Source: Nectonema munidae | Lineage: Eukaryota; Nematomorpha; Nectonematoida; Nectonematidae | Reading direction: 5' to 3' | DNA length: 64,000 nt | Assembly: GCA_030549495.1 (NCBI GenBank) | Contig: JAUIRK010001026.1 | Location: forward strand, 248,001 to 312,000 | Shown: piece by piece, positions 46,510 through 57,300 of the stretch | Layout: each line of letters opens with the position of its first letter | Numbering within the stretch: position 1 is the first letter of the stretch | Made by a program: the position numbers and the translations under genes | Notes under the pieces: generated by a model | Told to the model about the DNA's origin: nothing | The model's input: only the letters and a program-made list of their open reading frames with translations | Databases searched by the model: none

Positions 46510-46800
46510 TCATAGTGGCCAGACCATCTCTGTTCAAGTAATCTTTTTAAGGATTTCGTTTGATAATGGTTTCCAACTTTGGGACGACGAAAAAAGACAT
46601 ACAATGCTTTACATTGATCACAAAAATCCTTCAGAACTTTATTCTCTCTAAATGTGTCAATGACAACTAAATGAAGGCAGTGAATATATGGAATTTTTCT
46701 TCCTAATTGTTGTTGAATAATAGCTTGAACTCCACCTTCACAATCGCTTTATTCACCCTTTACAGCAGATATGGACAAAATTTCTACACATCTAGGCCAA
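46510..46800 (-). mobile_element. hAT fragment abutting GOSR1, inverted relative of 47323-49986
   Basis: The segment read on the minus strand matches 48440-48650 of the downstream hAT (CAACAACAATTAGGAAGAAA; CACTGCCTTCATTTA; TTCGTCGTCCCAAAGTTGGA; GAACAGAGATGGTCTGGCCA). By eye, identity is about 90 percent. It codes for the same transposase region, in a broken state. It starts about 50 bp upstream of the GOSR1 exon. Confidence 0.9.
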
Positions 46801-47322
46801 ATTAAGTTTTCAGAGCCTGGTGGCAGGCAAAGGCCATCTTTTTGGCTACGAATATAATCACATGTTTTTCTTCAATAACATACAGTGTGTACACTTATAA
46901 ATTGTTTACTCTTTATTTGTGTGTGCTAGTATGTCTTTTAAACAACTTACAAATAATGGTATTGTTTTTTTTAGTGAAACAAAAATGTGAATTAACAAGA
47001 AAAAGCATTATACCCTTTTCAAAATAAGATATGTTCACGAGTATTTTAGATTTGCTGTAGAGATGATTTTGTAATAATTAACATATTTTCTAATTATTTA
47101 AATTTCAAAAAAAAATTTTAATGTAATTTATCTAAAAAAAATCGTCTAGTATATGAATCTAAAATTAAAAAAAAATTTTTTTTGAACTAAAGAGGTTAAA
47201 AAATAATGTAAGGCTAAATTTGATTGTAAATGGCTTATCTTTTATGATATAGAACTTTGGAATTGTGATAAATTATCTAAAGAAGCTTCTACCAAAATGA
47301 ACAATGAATGTGGCAGTTGGCA
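46801..47322. other. Spacer, no gene seen
   Basis: AT-rich sequence between two hAT copies. Confidence 0.4.
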
Positions 47323-49986
47323 CAGGGCCGTAACCAAATTGGACAGCTGGAGGCTGAGCCCCCCCCCCCCCCCCAAAGCAAAATGTTGTTTACAATTTTG
47401 TTCATTATATTGTTAACTTTCAAATTTTTTTTCGGAGTATTTTTTCATGTTAATTTAGATTTAACGTTGGATGGATAAATTAGTTATAAAAAAGAAAGTT
47501 GAAAAGCACAGCCTAGACACCATAGAATTTCCGTCTTCAAAAATTAAAAAAAGATTGTTAGTTAAACTTGTAGTGAAAGCATATAAGGACCTAATAAATG
47601 TGATTTAAACAAAGATACACGATCATGTCCCATCATCAATTTTCCAAAAAATTCAGATTCTCGTTCTTTCCAGAAAAACTGGTTTAATGCATATAATTGG
47701 CTCGCTAACACATTTGAAAAAAATGCAGCGTTTTGTTTTGCGTGCAGAGTTTTTGGTAATCAACATCAAAAAGACATAGTTTTCACAATAAGTGGTTACT
47801 CGAACTAGAAAAAGGCTAACGAACGGGATAGAGGTTTCAATAAGCACGAAACTTCTTCACCACACATATCAGTTCTATGGCAGCATGGAAAGAAAGAAAA
47901 ACCCGAAATGAAAAAGATAGTTCGATGTTGACTTTGATATTAAAATCTGATAGAGAAAAATAGATATTACATAAAATCAATAGTTAATGAAACCAAATTT
48001 CTAGTGGCTAATCAGTTGGCATTCAGAGGAACTTTCGATGAAAATTTATCAAAAGAAAAGGGGCTCTTCAATAATCTTTTCGAATACACCATAGAAAAAG
48101 ACCATCACTTGAAGCAAAATTATTAACACTTGCATTCTTCAAAATGCGACGTACACATCCCCGCAACTATAAAATGGAATCATCGCCACTCTACACAGTA
48201 TGGTTAAAGATTCGGTTGCCAGAGATGTTAAAGAGTGTGATTCGGGACGTTACTCTCTTTTGAACAAGAGACAAATTGAATGCCGAAAATATTTTGATTG
48301 GTCTCCGTTATGTTAAAAACGTTATTTTCGAATCTTTGTTGGATATGATCACCTTAGAGCACGATGAGATTGATTGCACAAAACTTATATCACAATGTTA
48401 AGATGGAGCGAGTGTGATGAGCGATTGTGAAGTGGAGTTTAAGCTATTATTCAACAACAATTAGGAAGAAAAATTCCATATATTCACTGCCTTCATTTAT
48501 TTGTGATTGACACATTTAGAGAGAATAAAGTTCTGAAGGATTTTGTGATCAGCATTGTATGTGTTTTTTCGTCGTCCCAAAGTTGGAAAACATTATCAAG
48601 GGAAATCCTTAGAAAGATTACTTGAACAGAGATGGTCTGGCCACTATGACACCACAAAAATTGCCATTTCTGAATTTTCACATATAATCGAAGCGTTAAC
48701 TACTATTTCGAACAGTGAGCGTACTTCTATAAAAGGTGAAATCATAGCAGAAGTTAAGGGTTATCTTTTAACGCTATCAAATATAAAGTTTACATTTGCA
48801 GCTGTTTTGAAGGATTCTCAGTCTTATCAAGCCTGCGGACAAAGCGTTTCAAGCTCGGAACACAGATCTAATATCAGCTATGAAGGTAACAGATAGTGTC
48901 TATAATCAGCTCAAAAATTTGAGAAATGAAACTATATTCGAGGAACTACATAAGCTTCCATAAGGTATGCTTTGTAGTGCAGAAAAGTCAGAGACGCTAC
49001 ATCAAAAAAGAAAGATTATGTTGAGTGTTCGATTACGTGATGCTATTGTCACAAGCAGTACTGGTCAAAGAGACACAGAAGATATCTCAAGCCCTCAAGC
49101 AAACTTTATATGAAGCCTTTGGGTTCGAATCACGGCGATGCCATCCACTTAACATAAAAAGTTCTTCAGTGCAGATATGGAAGTTTCTACTTCCCTTGCA
49201 TGAAACACCCTGTCAAAAAAAAAAAAATTGACCATGTATTAGTAGAGTACAAAAGACGGTTTACTGAGAATTCATCACTCTATGGAGCAATATTTTGTAT
49301 AATAAACCTAGATACACAGAGTACTTTAACATTGAAGTTCTTCAGACTCTTGATGAATTCATTGAACTTCCATCAACTGATGAACTAGCAGTCGTTAATG
49401 ATTATCTCAAAAGAAAAGCAGTATCTTTATACGTATGTGAGCTTATATGAGGAAAAAGAAGCTTTTTCTGATACATATAAATTAGTGTCAGCTTTAGCTT
49501 CATTTCCATGCTCGACTGCTATGTATGAATAATCTTTTTCAACTTTGGCCAACATCGATAACCCTCAGAGATCAATGCTTAGCTCAAGGAAGTCGAAGCC
49601 TTCAATGATGGGGTTTGAATCGGAGATTAAAAAAAGTGGATTTTATTAACTTTTGCAAAATTTTATCGGTGAAATCAATGTTAGGTTTATTTTAATTTTT
49701 GATTTAAATTTTTTCAAAATTTTTTATAATCAAACATTTCATTTGTTTCAACAATTAAAAACTATTTTTGAATCATTGAATTAATTTATGTTTGAATAAA
49801 GGTAAAAACTGTAAAAATTTATTGTTCTCACCTATATAACTATTAAAAGTTGAAATTATAAACTAAAAAAATTGTATATAATTTTTTCTGTGTATTTAAA
49901 AATATCTTAAAAAAAATCGTTTACTTTTTCAAGTGGAAAAAATTAACCCCCCCCCCCCCCCATGTCTAATCCTGGCGACGGGCCTG
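47323..49986 (+). mobile_element. ZMYM1-type hAT element, nearly complete, 2664 bp
   Basis: Ends are CAGGGCCGTAACCAAATTGG on the left and, reversed, CAGGCCCGTCGCCAGGATTA on the right, each followed by a long C or G run. Flanks AGTTGGCA and AGTTGGTG agree at 6 of 8. Coding traces on the plus strand in order: MDKLVIKKKVEKHSLD; SQC-stop-DGASVMS; YVFFRRPKVGKHYQGKSLER, LLEQRWSGHYDTTKIAISEF; SFSTLANIDNPQRSM at the end (hAT dimerisation block). Many stops and frame changes. It is dead but structurally whole. Family resembles ZMYM1/TTF-type transposases. Confidence 0.85.
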
Positions 49987-50010
49987 AGTTGGTGTCATGC
50001 TTTTAACTCT

Positions 50011-50248
50011 TTAACCAATTTACGGCCAATGTTCCTATTTTGGAACATAAGTAATTTCATCTTCGTCTGCTTTTTTCAATGACTTTGAATTTTCCTTAAA
50101 ACTTTCTCCTTAACCCATTTAAGACCAAGCAAAGCAGACGATATCTAAAAAAAACGCAGACGACTTATATTCAAAGTCATTGAAAAAAGCAGACGAAGAT
50201 GAAATTACTTATGTTCCAAAATAGGAACATTGGTCGTAAATGGGTTAA
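50011..50248. mobile_element. Palindromic piggyBac-type MITE, 238 bp
   Basis: Two arms of 80 bp (50011-50090 and 50169-50248) are inverted copies with only about two mismatches. It begins TTAACCAATTTACGGCC and ends GGTCGTAAATGGGTTAA, so TTAA flanks both ends, as for piggyBac insertions. The 78-bp centre contains a further TTAACCCATTTAAGACCAA, a partial inner copy of the terminus, and CAGACGA repeats. As RNA or single-stranded DNA it would fold to a long hairpin. Confidence 0.9.
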
Positions 50249-50880
50249 TTAGAGCTTTTCATAAAAATATTTAGAATTTAATAAATTTGTTAAAAAAGAA
50301 TAAGCTAGTGGATGTAGAAATCAAACAGGTTTTGTTTTGTGCTGAATCTTTGCTTTAAAAAAAAGTATAAAAATTCTGACATAAGAATTGTGTGAGTTGT
50401 AAACATCTTTGAGGATTTAGGTGAACTTGAATATTTAAGAGCATTAGCTCATAATTAATCTTTATAGTAGTTGTTTAATAATAAATTTAAAGTTTATTTA
50501 TTTAATATTTTAAGTATAAATTCTTGTGTCTATACTATACATATATCTATTATGTATGTTTGTGAGTAATAATTGTCGATATAAACACATCGAAGAATTT
50601 AGTGATCGATGAAATTACCATTCAATAAATTTCCCGCAATGAATTTGCTAAAGATTAATTTTCCAATATGAATTTCAGTGAAGAATAAAAATTATAATTA
50701 AAAAAATATCATATTACATTTAAATTAAAAGTAAGCCATAAAAAGACTATACAAAAACGGAAAAAATAAAATATTATAACTAAATTTTATGAAAAGAGTT
50801 ACAAACATTCAAAGGTATCTTTACATTTTACCATTATACTTTATGACAAGATACGATTTAAATGTTTAATTTTTCAAAGA
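50249..50880. other. AT-rich spacer, no gene seen
   Basis: No motif was recognised. Confidence 0.4.
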
Positions 50881-53270
50881 ACTACTACTAAGTATATCCA
50901 ATTTAACTCTAATATGTTTACAAAAGACCTAGATAAAAATGAGGATTATTTCCTTATACCTAATTATTCTACCGTAAATATCCCTAAAAGATGTTCTAAG
51001 CATGGCGGTCTTCTATCTTTTGTTAGGAAAGACATCAATTATCAAATTGGTGAAAGTGCGCATTTTATTGACTCGTTCGAATACAAGAGTCTTTATCTAT
51101 AAAAACAGAAAAATATCACGGTTCACAATATATATAGACTATCCCCCAACAATAAGGATCTAATGAATAATTTTTTTTCTTTTTTTGAAAATTTGATCTT
51201 TAATATTGACCGAAATAAAGTTAATATTTTTTGCGGCGAATTTAATTTTGATTTATTAAGGATGAAAAATTATTTAACGCAGAAGTTTTTTAACTTAATT
51301 ACAGCAGGCTCACTAATCCCAACTATTACTCTTCCGACACGATATGAAACTCAAACTTGAATTGACAACTTTTTACTAAATGATGACAATGTTGATTATA
51401 AAGCTTTTATCTGTATTACATTTTTTTCATATCATATACCGATACTTTTATCTTTAAATTTGAAAATTAATAAAATAAAAATAAAAAGGTTAAGGGAAAA
51501 ATTCGATAGGCTCTTGTTTTCCTCATTATCTACACAATTAGACTGGCATTCAATTATTGAATTGTATCCAAATGACTCATGTGAATTATTTAAGACAATG
51601 CTTTCTCAAATTTTTGATATGGTCAAAAAATGTACTTCATTTATTGAGTTCAAAAAAAGAAATACAAGTCTAAATTTAATTCTTGGATCACAGACCAAGC
51701 CATGCAAAAGATAAAACTACGCGATAAATTTTACCAAAAATACAAAAAAAGTAAAAACTTAAGAATAAAGAATGAATGCACTTTATTAAGAAATCGTATA
51801 CTTATTAAAAGAAATGATGAGTACTTCATAACTTAGCTAACATTTTCAATGAAAATTTTGCTTTTGTACAAAATGACTCTTTTCCAGAACAACTTGATTT
51901 CAATTTTCTTGACAACACAATTGAGTCCTTTGAATTTGAACTCTGTTCATATGAAATGCTATTATTTGTTATAGATAGAATTAAAAAAATGAAACAAAAG
52001 ACATATATGGAATTTTAATAAATCAAGTAAAATTAATAAAACATGATATTTATAATATTTTATGTAAAGCTATAAATCTTTCTTTAAAAAATTATGTCTT
52101 TCCTGAAGTTGTACCTATACATAAGAAAAATGATAGGAACTGTGTAGATAAATACAGACCTATCTCAATTATCCCAACACTTTCAAAAATATTTGAAGAA
52201 TTTATACATCATCAATTGAAGACTTACTTGGGTTCAATAAATTACTTAAATGACTATCAATTTGAATTTTGTCAATATTATTCGACGGAATCATTCCACT
52301 CTTGTTTGATTCATAAGACATTTGAAATTTTAGAAAAATAGATGACGCAGTAATTTTTCTCTTTGACCTGTCAAAGGCTTTTGACAGAGTTAATCACTCA
52401 TCAATCTTGAAGAATTTGAATGAATGTGGGTTTAGTAGAATTTCGTTGTTTTTTAAACTCATACCTTATTAATAGGTATCAAATTGGTAAAGTGAATGAT
52501 GCTTTTTCTAAGAAGCTATCCCTCAAAAATGGTGTCCTACAGGGATCCATTTTGGGGCCCTTACTTTTCAGCATATCTATCAACAACATTTTGTTCCTTC
52601 CAAACCTTTTTCAGTTTCTACTCTTTTCCAACGACATCTGCGCTTATCTCCCTTTATCTAAAGTAAAAAATGGCGAAGTTATCGACACATATAGCTTGAA
52701 CATGAACTTAGACGAACTATACAACTGGTGTTCTGAAAATAATTTGTTTTTGAACAAAAAGAAATCCAAATGCATGATAATCTCCAATAAAAATAGGAAA
52801 TATAACTTTTTAAAGTCCACAGGTATTGCTGAAGAAAAAAATGTAAAAATACTTGGGTTATTATTTGATAATAAAATGAAATTTAGGCGACACATCGATC
52901 AGTTGGCCCTCAATCTAAATCGAGTCATTGGTATTTTGTTTTTTATTAAAAATATTTTCCCATTGAAGATTAAACTTTTGATTTATAAGCAATTATTCCT
53001 TTCCTATGTTAATTATAGCATCATAAATTGGTTTCCCTTTGGGAAAAAACGTATTCAAATTTTTCAAAAGAGAGCATCACTAACCCTCTTCAGAGATTTT
53101 TATTCAGAATGAATTATTGAAAGATATTTTTAAACAAAGGGTTGGAGTATTTCTCTATAAATATTTCAACGGTTGTTTACAGAATGTTTTCGGGCCACTG
53201 ATAAGATATAGGGAGAATCTTTCACATAACACTAGGAACTCTAATAAAATTTAAAAATTACCTATAGTAG
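50880..53270 (+). mobile_element. LINE remnant (endonuclease and reverse transcriptase)
   Basis: The endonuclease part reads FNSNMFTKDLDKNEDY, KRCSKHGGLLSFVRKDI and IFCGEFNFDLL. The reverse transcriptase follows: KYRPISIIPTLSKIFEEFIH, IFLFDLSKAFDRVNHSSIL, then in the 52420-53112 frame GVLQGSILGPLLFSISINNI, LLFSNDICAYL, LFLNKKKSKCMI and VKILGLLFDNKMKFRRHI. In the catalytic box the usual ADD reads SND. Upstream parts are broken by several stops and frame changes; the start (ORF1) is missing. Jockey/CR1-like. It ends near 53270, just before a duplicated segment. It is a different copy from that at 41-43.6 kb. Confidence 0.88.
52420..53112 (+). pseudogene. LINE reverse transcriptase C-terminal frame, 230 codons
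   Basis: The longest open piece of the second LINE, covering the QGSxLGPLLF motif, the active-site box and the thumb up to WFPFGKKRIQIFQKRA. SND in place of the FADD-type box removes one of the two catalytic aspartates, so this copy would be inactive even without the breaks upstream. Confidence 0.85.
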
Positions 53271-53275
53271 ACAAT

Positions 53276-53395
53276 GGACCAGACATGAATTAGTCGTTCC
53301 TGTAAATTGTTTCGATCTTGCTAGAATATAAATTAAAAAGGGTTTTAAATAAAAAAATTTATTGGTAAAATAAAAACATATCAATAATTATTGAC
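53276..53395 (-). repeat. Duplicate of the RPAIN 3' flank
   Basis: GACAATGGACC, ACATGAATTAGTC, then GTTCCTGTAAATTGTTTCGA and the following 90 bp repeat 53776-53925 almost exactly (over 90 percent by eye), in the same orientation about 500 bp apart. The copy differs mainly by small deletions. Confidence 0.9.
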
Positions 53396-53427
53396 TAGTG
53401 TTAGAACAGTGTTAGACTAGTGTTTAG

Positions 53428-53457
53428 AACACTGTTAGTTTATATACTAACAGTGTT
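53428..53457. repeat. Small perfect hairpin
   Basis: AACACTGTTAG and CTAACAGTGTT flank an 8-bp TTTATATA spacer. Related AACAGTGTTAGAC units lie just before it. Confidence 0.85.
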
Positions 53458-53882
53458 TGCTGTATTAATCATATTTAGACAAGATAAAGCAAATTTCTTT
53501 GATACGAATATCTAAAATAAAATTTCAATATGAATTATAGGTAAAGATATAACGTATGTTGATTGTATATAACAACTTTGCGAAGAATTCATAGATTTGA
53601 ATATATTTGTTTAGATTTTCCAAAATTCTTTTAAAATACTTAAACTTATAAAAAGTTTGTTCTGTGGGTCAGAAAAATTAAACTTGTGATACTATGGATC
53701 TTAGTTTATCTACAACTAAGTTAGGTGACGACATGAGATAGAGCAGAGATAGATTTCATAAGATGATCAAATAGACAATGGACCATTTTATAAATGGGAC
53801 ATGAATTAGTCAAAAACATTGTTCCTGTAAATTGTTTCGATCTTGCTAGAATATAAATTAAAAAGGGTTTTAAATAAAAAAA

Positions 53883-53888
53883 TTTATT
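53883..53888 (-). terminator. Polyadenylation signal of RPAIN (AATAAA)
   Basis: AATAAA on the minus strand about 60 nt after the stop codon, inside the duplicated segment. Confidence 0.55.
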
Positions 53889-53947
53889 AGTAAAATAAAA
53901 ATATAACAATAATTATTGACTAAAAATTACAAAATAAAATTTCATAT

Positions 53948-54372
53948 TCATAAATTAATAACAGTTAAGAACTCACAACAATCACAGATAGCTACAAAAT
54001 CACATGTGTTCTGAATTTGGCTAATTTTTATTAGGGATGTTTTCAAACAAGTATTAATTTGATTGTGTAAGTAGATAACGGTCTTTAGTTTGTTATTGAA
54101 GTAAGCAGCAGTATCCATTAAAGATGAAGGATGAATGAATAGGGTTATATCATATGCACAAAAAGTACAGGAAATATGCCCTCTTTGTTGATCTTCATTT
54201 GCTGGTGTAGAATAATCATAAAATTTTCTTTCCATGTACAAATTACCCTTCTTGCATAAATTGCATATAGCATTGATGGGAAATTTTAGAGAAGCAGAAG
54301 GAATCACACTATTTTCATTGTCTTTTTGTGATTCAAATCGGCAATTTTCTTCATACTGTTTCTGCATAATTT
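53948..54372 (-). CDS. RPAIN: RPAIN exon 3 (zinc-finger tail)
   Basis: IMQKQYEENCRF leads to FPINAICNLCKKGNLYMERK, then ISCTFCAYDITLFIHPSSL and a C-terminal DFVAICDCCEFLTVINL. Three Cys pairs fit the RPAIN zinc finger. The acceptor is TTTTTATAG. Confidence 0.85.
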
Positions 54373-57300
54373 CTATAAAAATAAAAATATATTAAAAATT
54401 CATTAATTACGTATAGTATAGATTGCAGAGCGGTGAAGTTGGAAACAAAAACTTAAACTTCATATCATACAATTATGTCTGTTTCTATTGGTTACTTTGG
54501 GATTATGAATTATTGTATAACATATATATCAGTAGTCTGGTAACACAACAGTGTAGAGAAACCCACAGAAAAACACTTAACAGACTACAATATGTGTAAA
54601 TGTATTGATTTTAGGCTATGATAAAATTCGTCACATAGAATTATCCAATTTGAATAAAATTTTGAACACTAGTAGAAAAAATTAGTATAAACTTTAATAG
54701 TTCAAAGAGTTCTGTAAAATATGTGAGATAGGTTATAAAAGTCGATTTTTATAATTAATATGGCAACCATATTTAGTTTGAAAAGCATTTTGAATTTTTT
54801 TAGAACTTATTATATAGCCGATCTTTGGTACGTTTTATTTTATCGAACCTGTGAGTTGTAAATAGATTTATCAAGTTGAAGCGCATTACTTGAGTAATTA
54901 CTTATTCCATTCAAAAAGGTTTTATGATTTATTTGTTCACAAACATATGTAATATATTCTATAAAGAATATCATATAGTGCATATATCAGTGATTTAATT
55001 ATACAAAATATTTTTCTTTTCGATTAAATAAGAGACGTTTTATAAAATAATATATAAATAAAAAAAAATTTTTAACAAGGCAATGGTTTTATTTATAGAA
55101 GTTTTTATGGTCAACAAAAAATTTTTCAAGCTGTTTTGATTCTAAGTAGAAAAAATAAATAATTATAAAGGTTCATTAAAAATTTTTTTTTTAAAAATTA
55201 TATAAATAAAAAAATGCATTTATTTTATGTCGACATTAGTCGGTAATGGGTTAAAAGAAAAAATTTATTTATTTACTTAATTTACATATAATATAAAAGT
55301 CATTTAGAAAGTTTTTGCATTTTGAAATTAAAAATTTTGTGATCTGAAATAAATCGAATGTCATGTTTTTGAATTTTACAACGAGCTATATTATTTCAAA
55401 TTAATTTCTTTAAATCGTCTCTTTAAATGAAAAAAAAATATAAAAAAATAATAGTAATATCGATAATTGTACTAAAAATATTGGAAGCATTTATTTGCAA
55501 GGTAAAAAACACCAAACAAATATTTGTGATCATTTTTGATTACGTTCGATTTTTTTATTTTAAACATATTTTTTAAATATCGTATTTTTTATTCCGATAA
55601 GATTTTACGGTACAAAAAAGTAAAGTTTGAAAATACGAATTTTTTTTCGAACCTTAAGGTACGCGTTCACCGCTGTTTGTGGGTGTGTTTTTTATCAAAA
55701 AAAAAATGTGAATTGCAATCCAAACAAAAATAACGTGGTTCAAATGTAAAAATGTATTTGTCTGCCTGTTCATCTAAATATAGAAAAATTAGATGGATTT
55801 CCAAAAGTTTCGATATTACATTATACTCTGAGGATTAATATTTAAATCCAAGGTATTGATTGATGCAAGTATAATTTCTCTTAGAAATGCTCACATCTCA
55901 AATGTACAATTCTACGTTTATCTGCTTACTTTCTTTAATTACAGCTAGAACTGTAGCTGTAGTAATAGTGCTTTCTTTCTTCTTTACTGCTAGAAGTAAA
56001 CTTCTTCATTAAAACATTCATACATGCAAAGAACATCACCCAAATTGCGTCTCTCCTCTTTTACAAACCAAGTGGAATTTAAAATTTTGGAGACGCTAAC
56101 AAGGGTTGATTAGGATCTGGATTTGACTTTCGATGGCTTCAAGTTCGAATCGTAGCATTACCCACTATCAGGCCCGTAGCCAGCGAGGGGATGAGGGGGG
56201 CTAAGCCCCCCCTCCCCCCGAACCTAATATATTTCGATATCAATAAAGGGTTCAAAAAATGGTTTATTTTTCGACTATATATAAAAATTTGGTACTTATT
56301 AGTTATCTCCCTCCCACTTTCAAATTTTTTTCAGTAATTTACTAAAAAAAATTTTTTGGAATGGGGGAGCGATAACCCATAAGGAGCAAAAAAATTTTTT
56401 GTGAAAATATTTAGCCCCCCCCCCCTTCCAAATTTTTTCCAGCCCTCCCAATTGAAAAGTCCTAGCTACGGGCCTGCCCACTACTCATATTTTTGTGGCA
56501 GATGTGTATTAATACAAATAAATAGGAAAGTTTGTGTCAAGTATATCAAAAATGTATATGTAAATATATGTATGTACGATTGCACCAAAATTTCACACAT
56601 CAAGGCCGATTTAGAAAATGGTTGAGCACTTGTCAATCAACTATTGTGCAAGTTAAGAAAGAATTTTGAATAGTTGAAATCAGCGTTAGAGTGGCAAAAG
56701 GGGAGATGTTTGATAGAGATAGGTAAATGTTGTTTCATACCTTGGCTAGAATAGTGAGCGGAAGATTCCGTTAATTCTGATTTCATTGTATCGAGTAAAT
56801 GATTTAAAAAATCGACATCAAGGTTTTCGTCAAGATAGGAGATGCTTGTTCTTTTGCTGATGTTTTCACACTTCAACTTTTCCCACTCTTGCTTCACTAT
56901 CTCTGAAGAATTGTATGTTTAAAAGGTAAACGGTTGAAATAAGCTTAAATTTATCGATTAATTTACCCAAAGAAAGAATTTCTATGAATGATTTATCAAT
57001 GATTGAAAACAACAAATAAAAATAATATACTATTACCTGATTCTTGAAATATAAAAAAGGAGAAAAATGAAAATAGCGTAAAATAACAATCAGTTTTTTT
57101 TCATTCTAAAAACAAATTTTTAAAACTCCTCTGTGTCATACAATGGGGAATATAAAATTTAAAAAAATTCAATTGAATCAATCGTTTCTCATATGATTAG
57201 ACTAAAAAATATTGTACACAGCGTAATGTTTCTTTACATAAAACTTGTTTTAAAAATTTTAACTCTAAATAAAGTTTTTTGATTTTGGCTAACATTTTGA

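Noticed and set aside
49110-49145. GGTTCGAATCAC as a tRNA B box
   Set aside because: Lies inside the hAT coding remnant with no A box or stem at the right distance.
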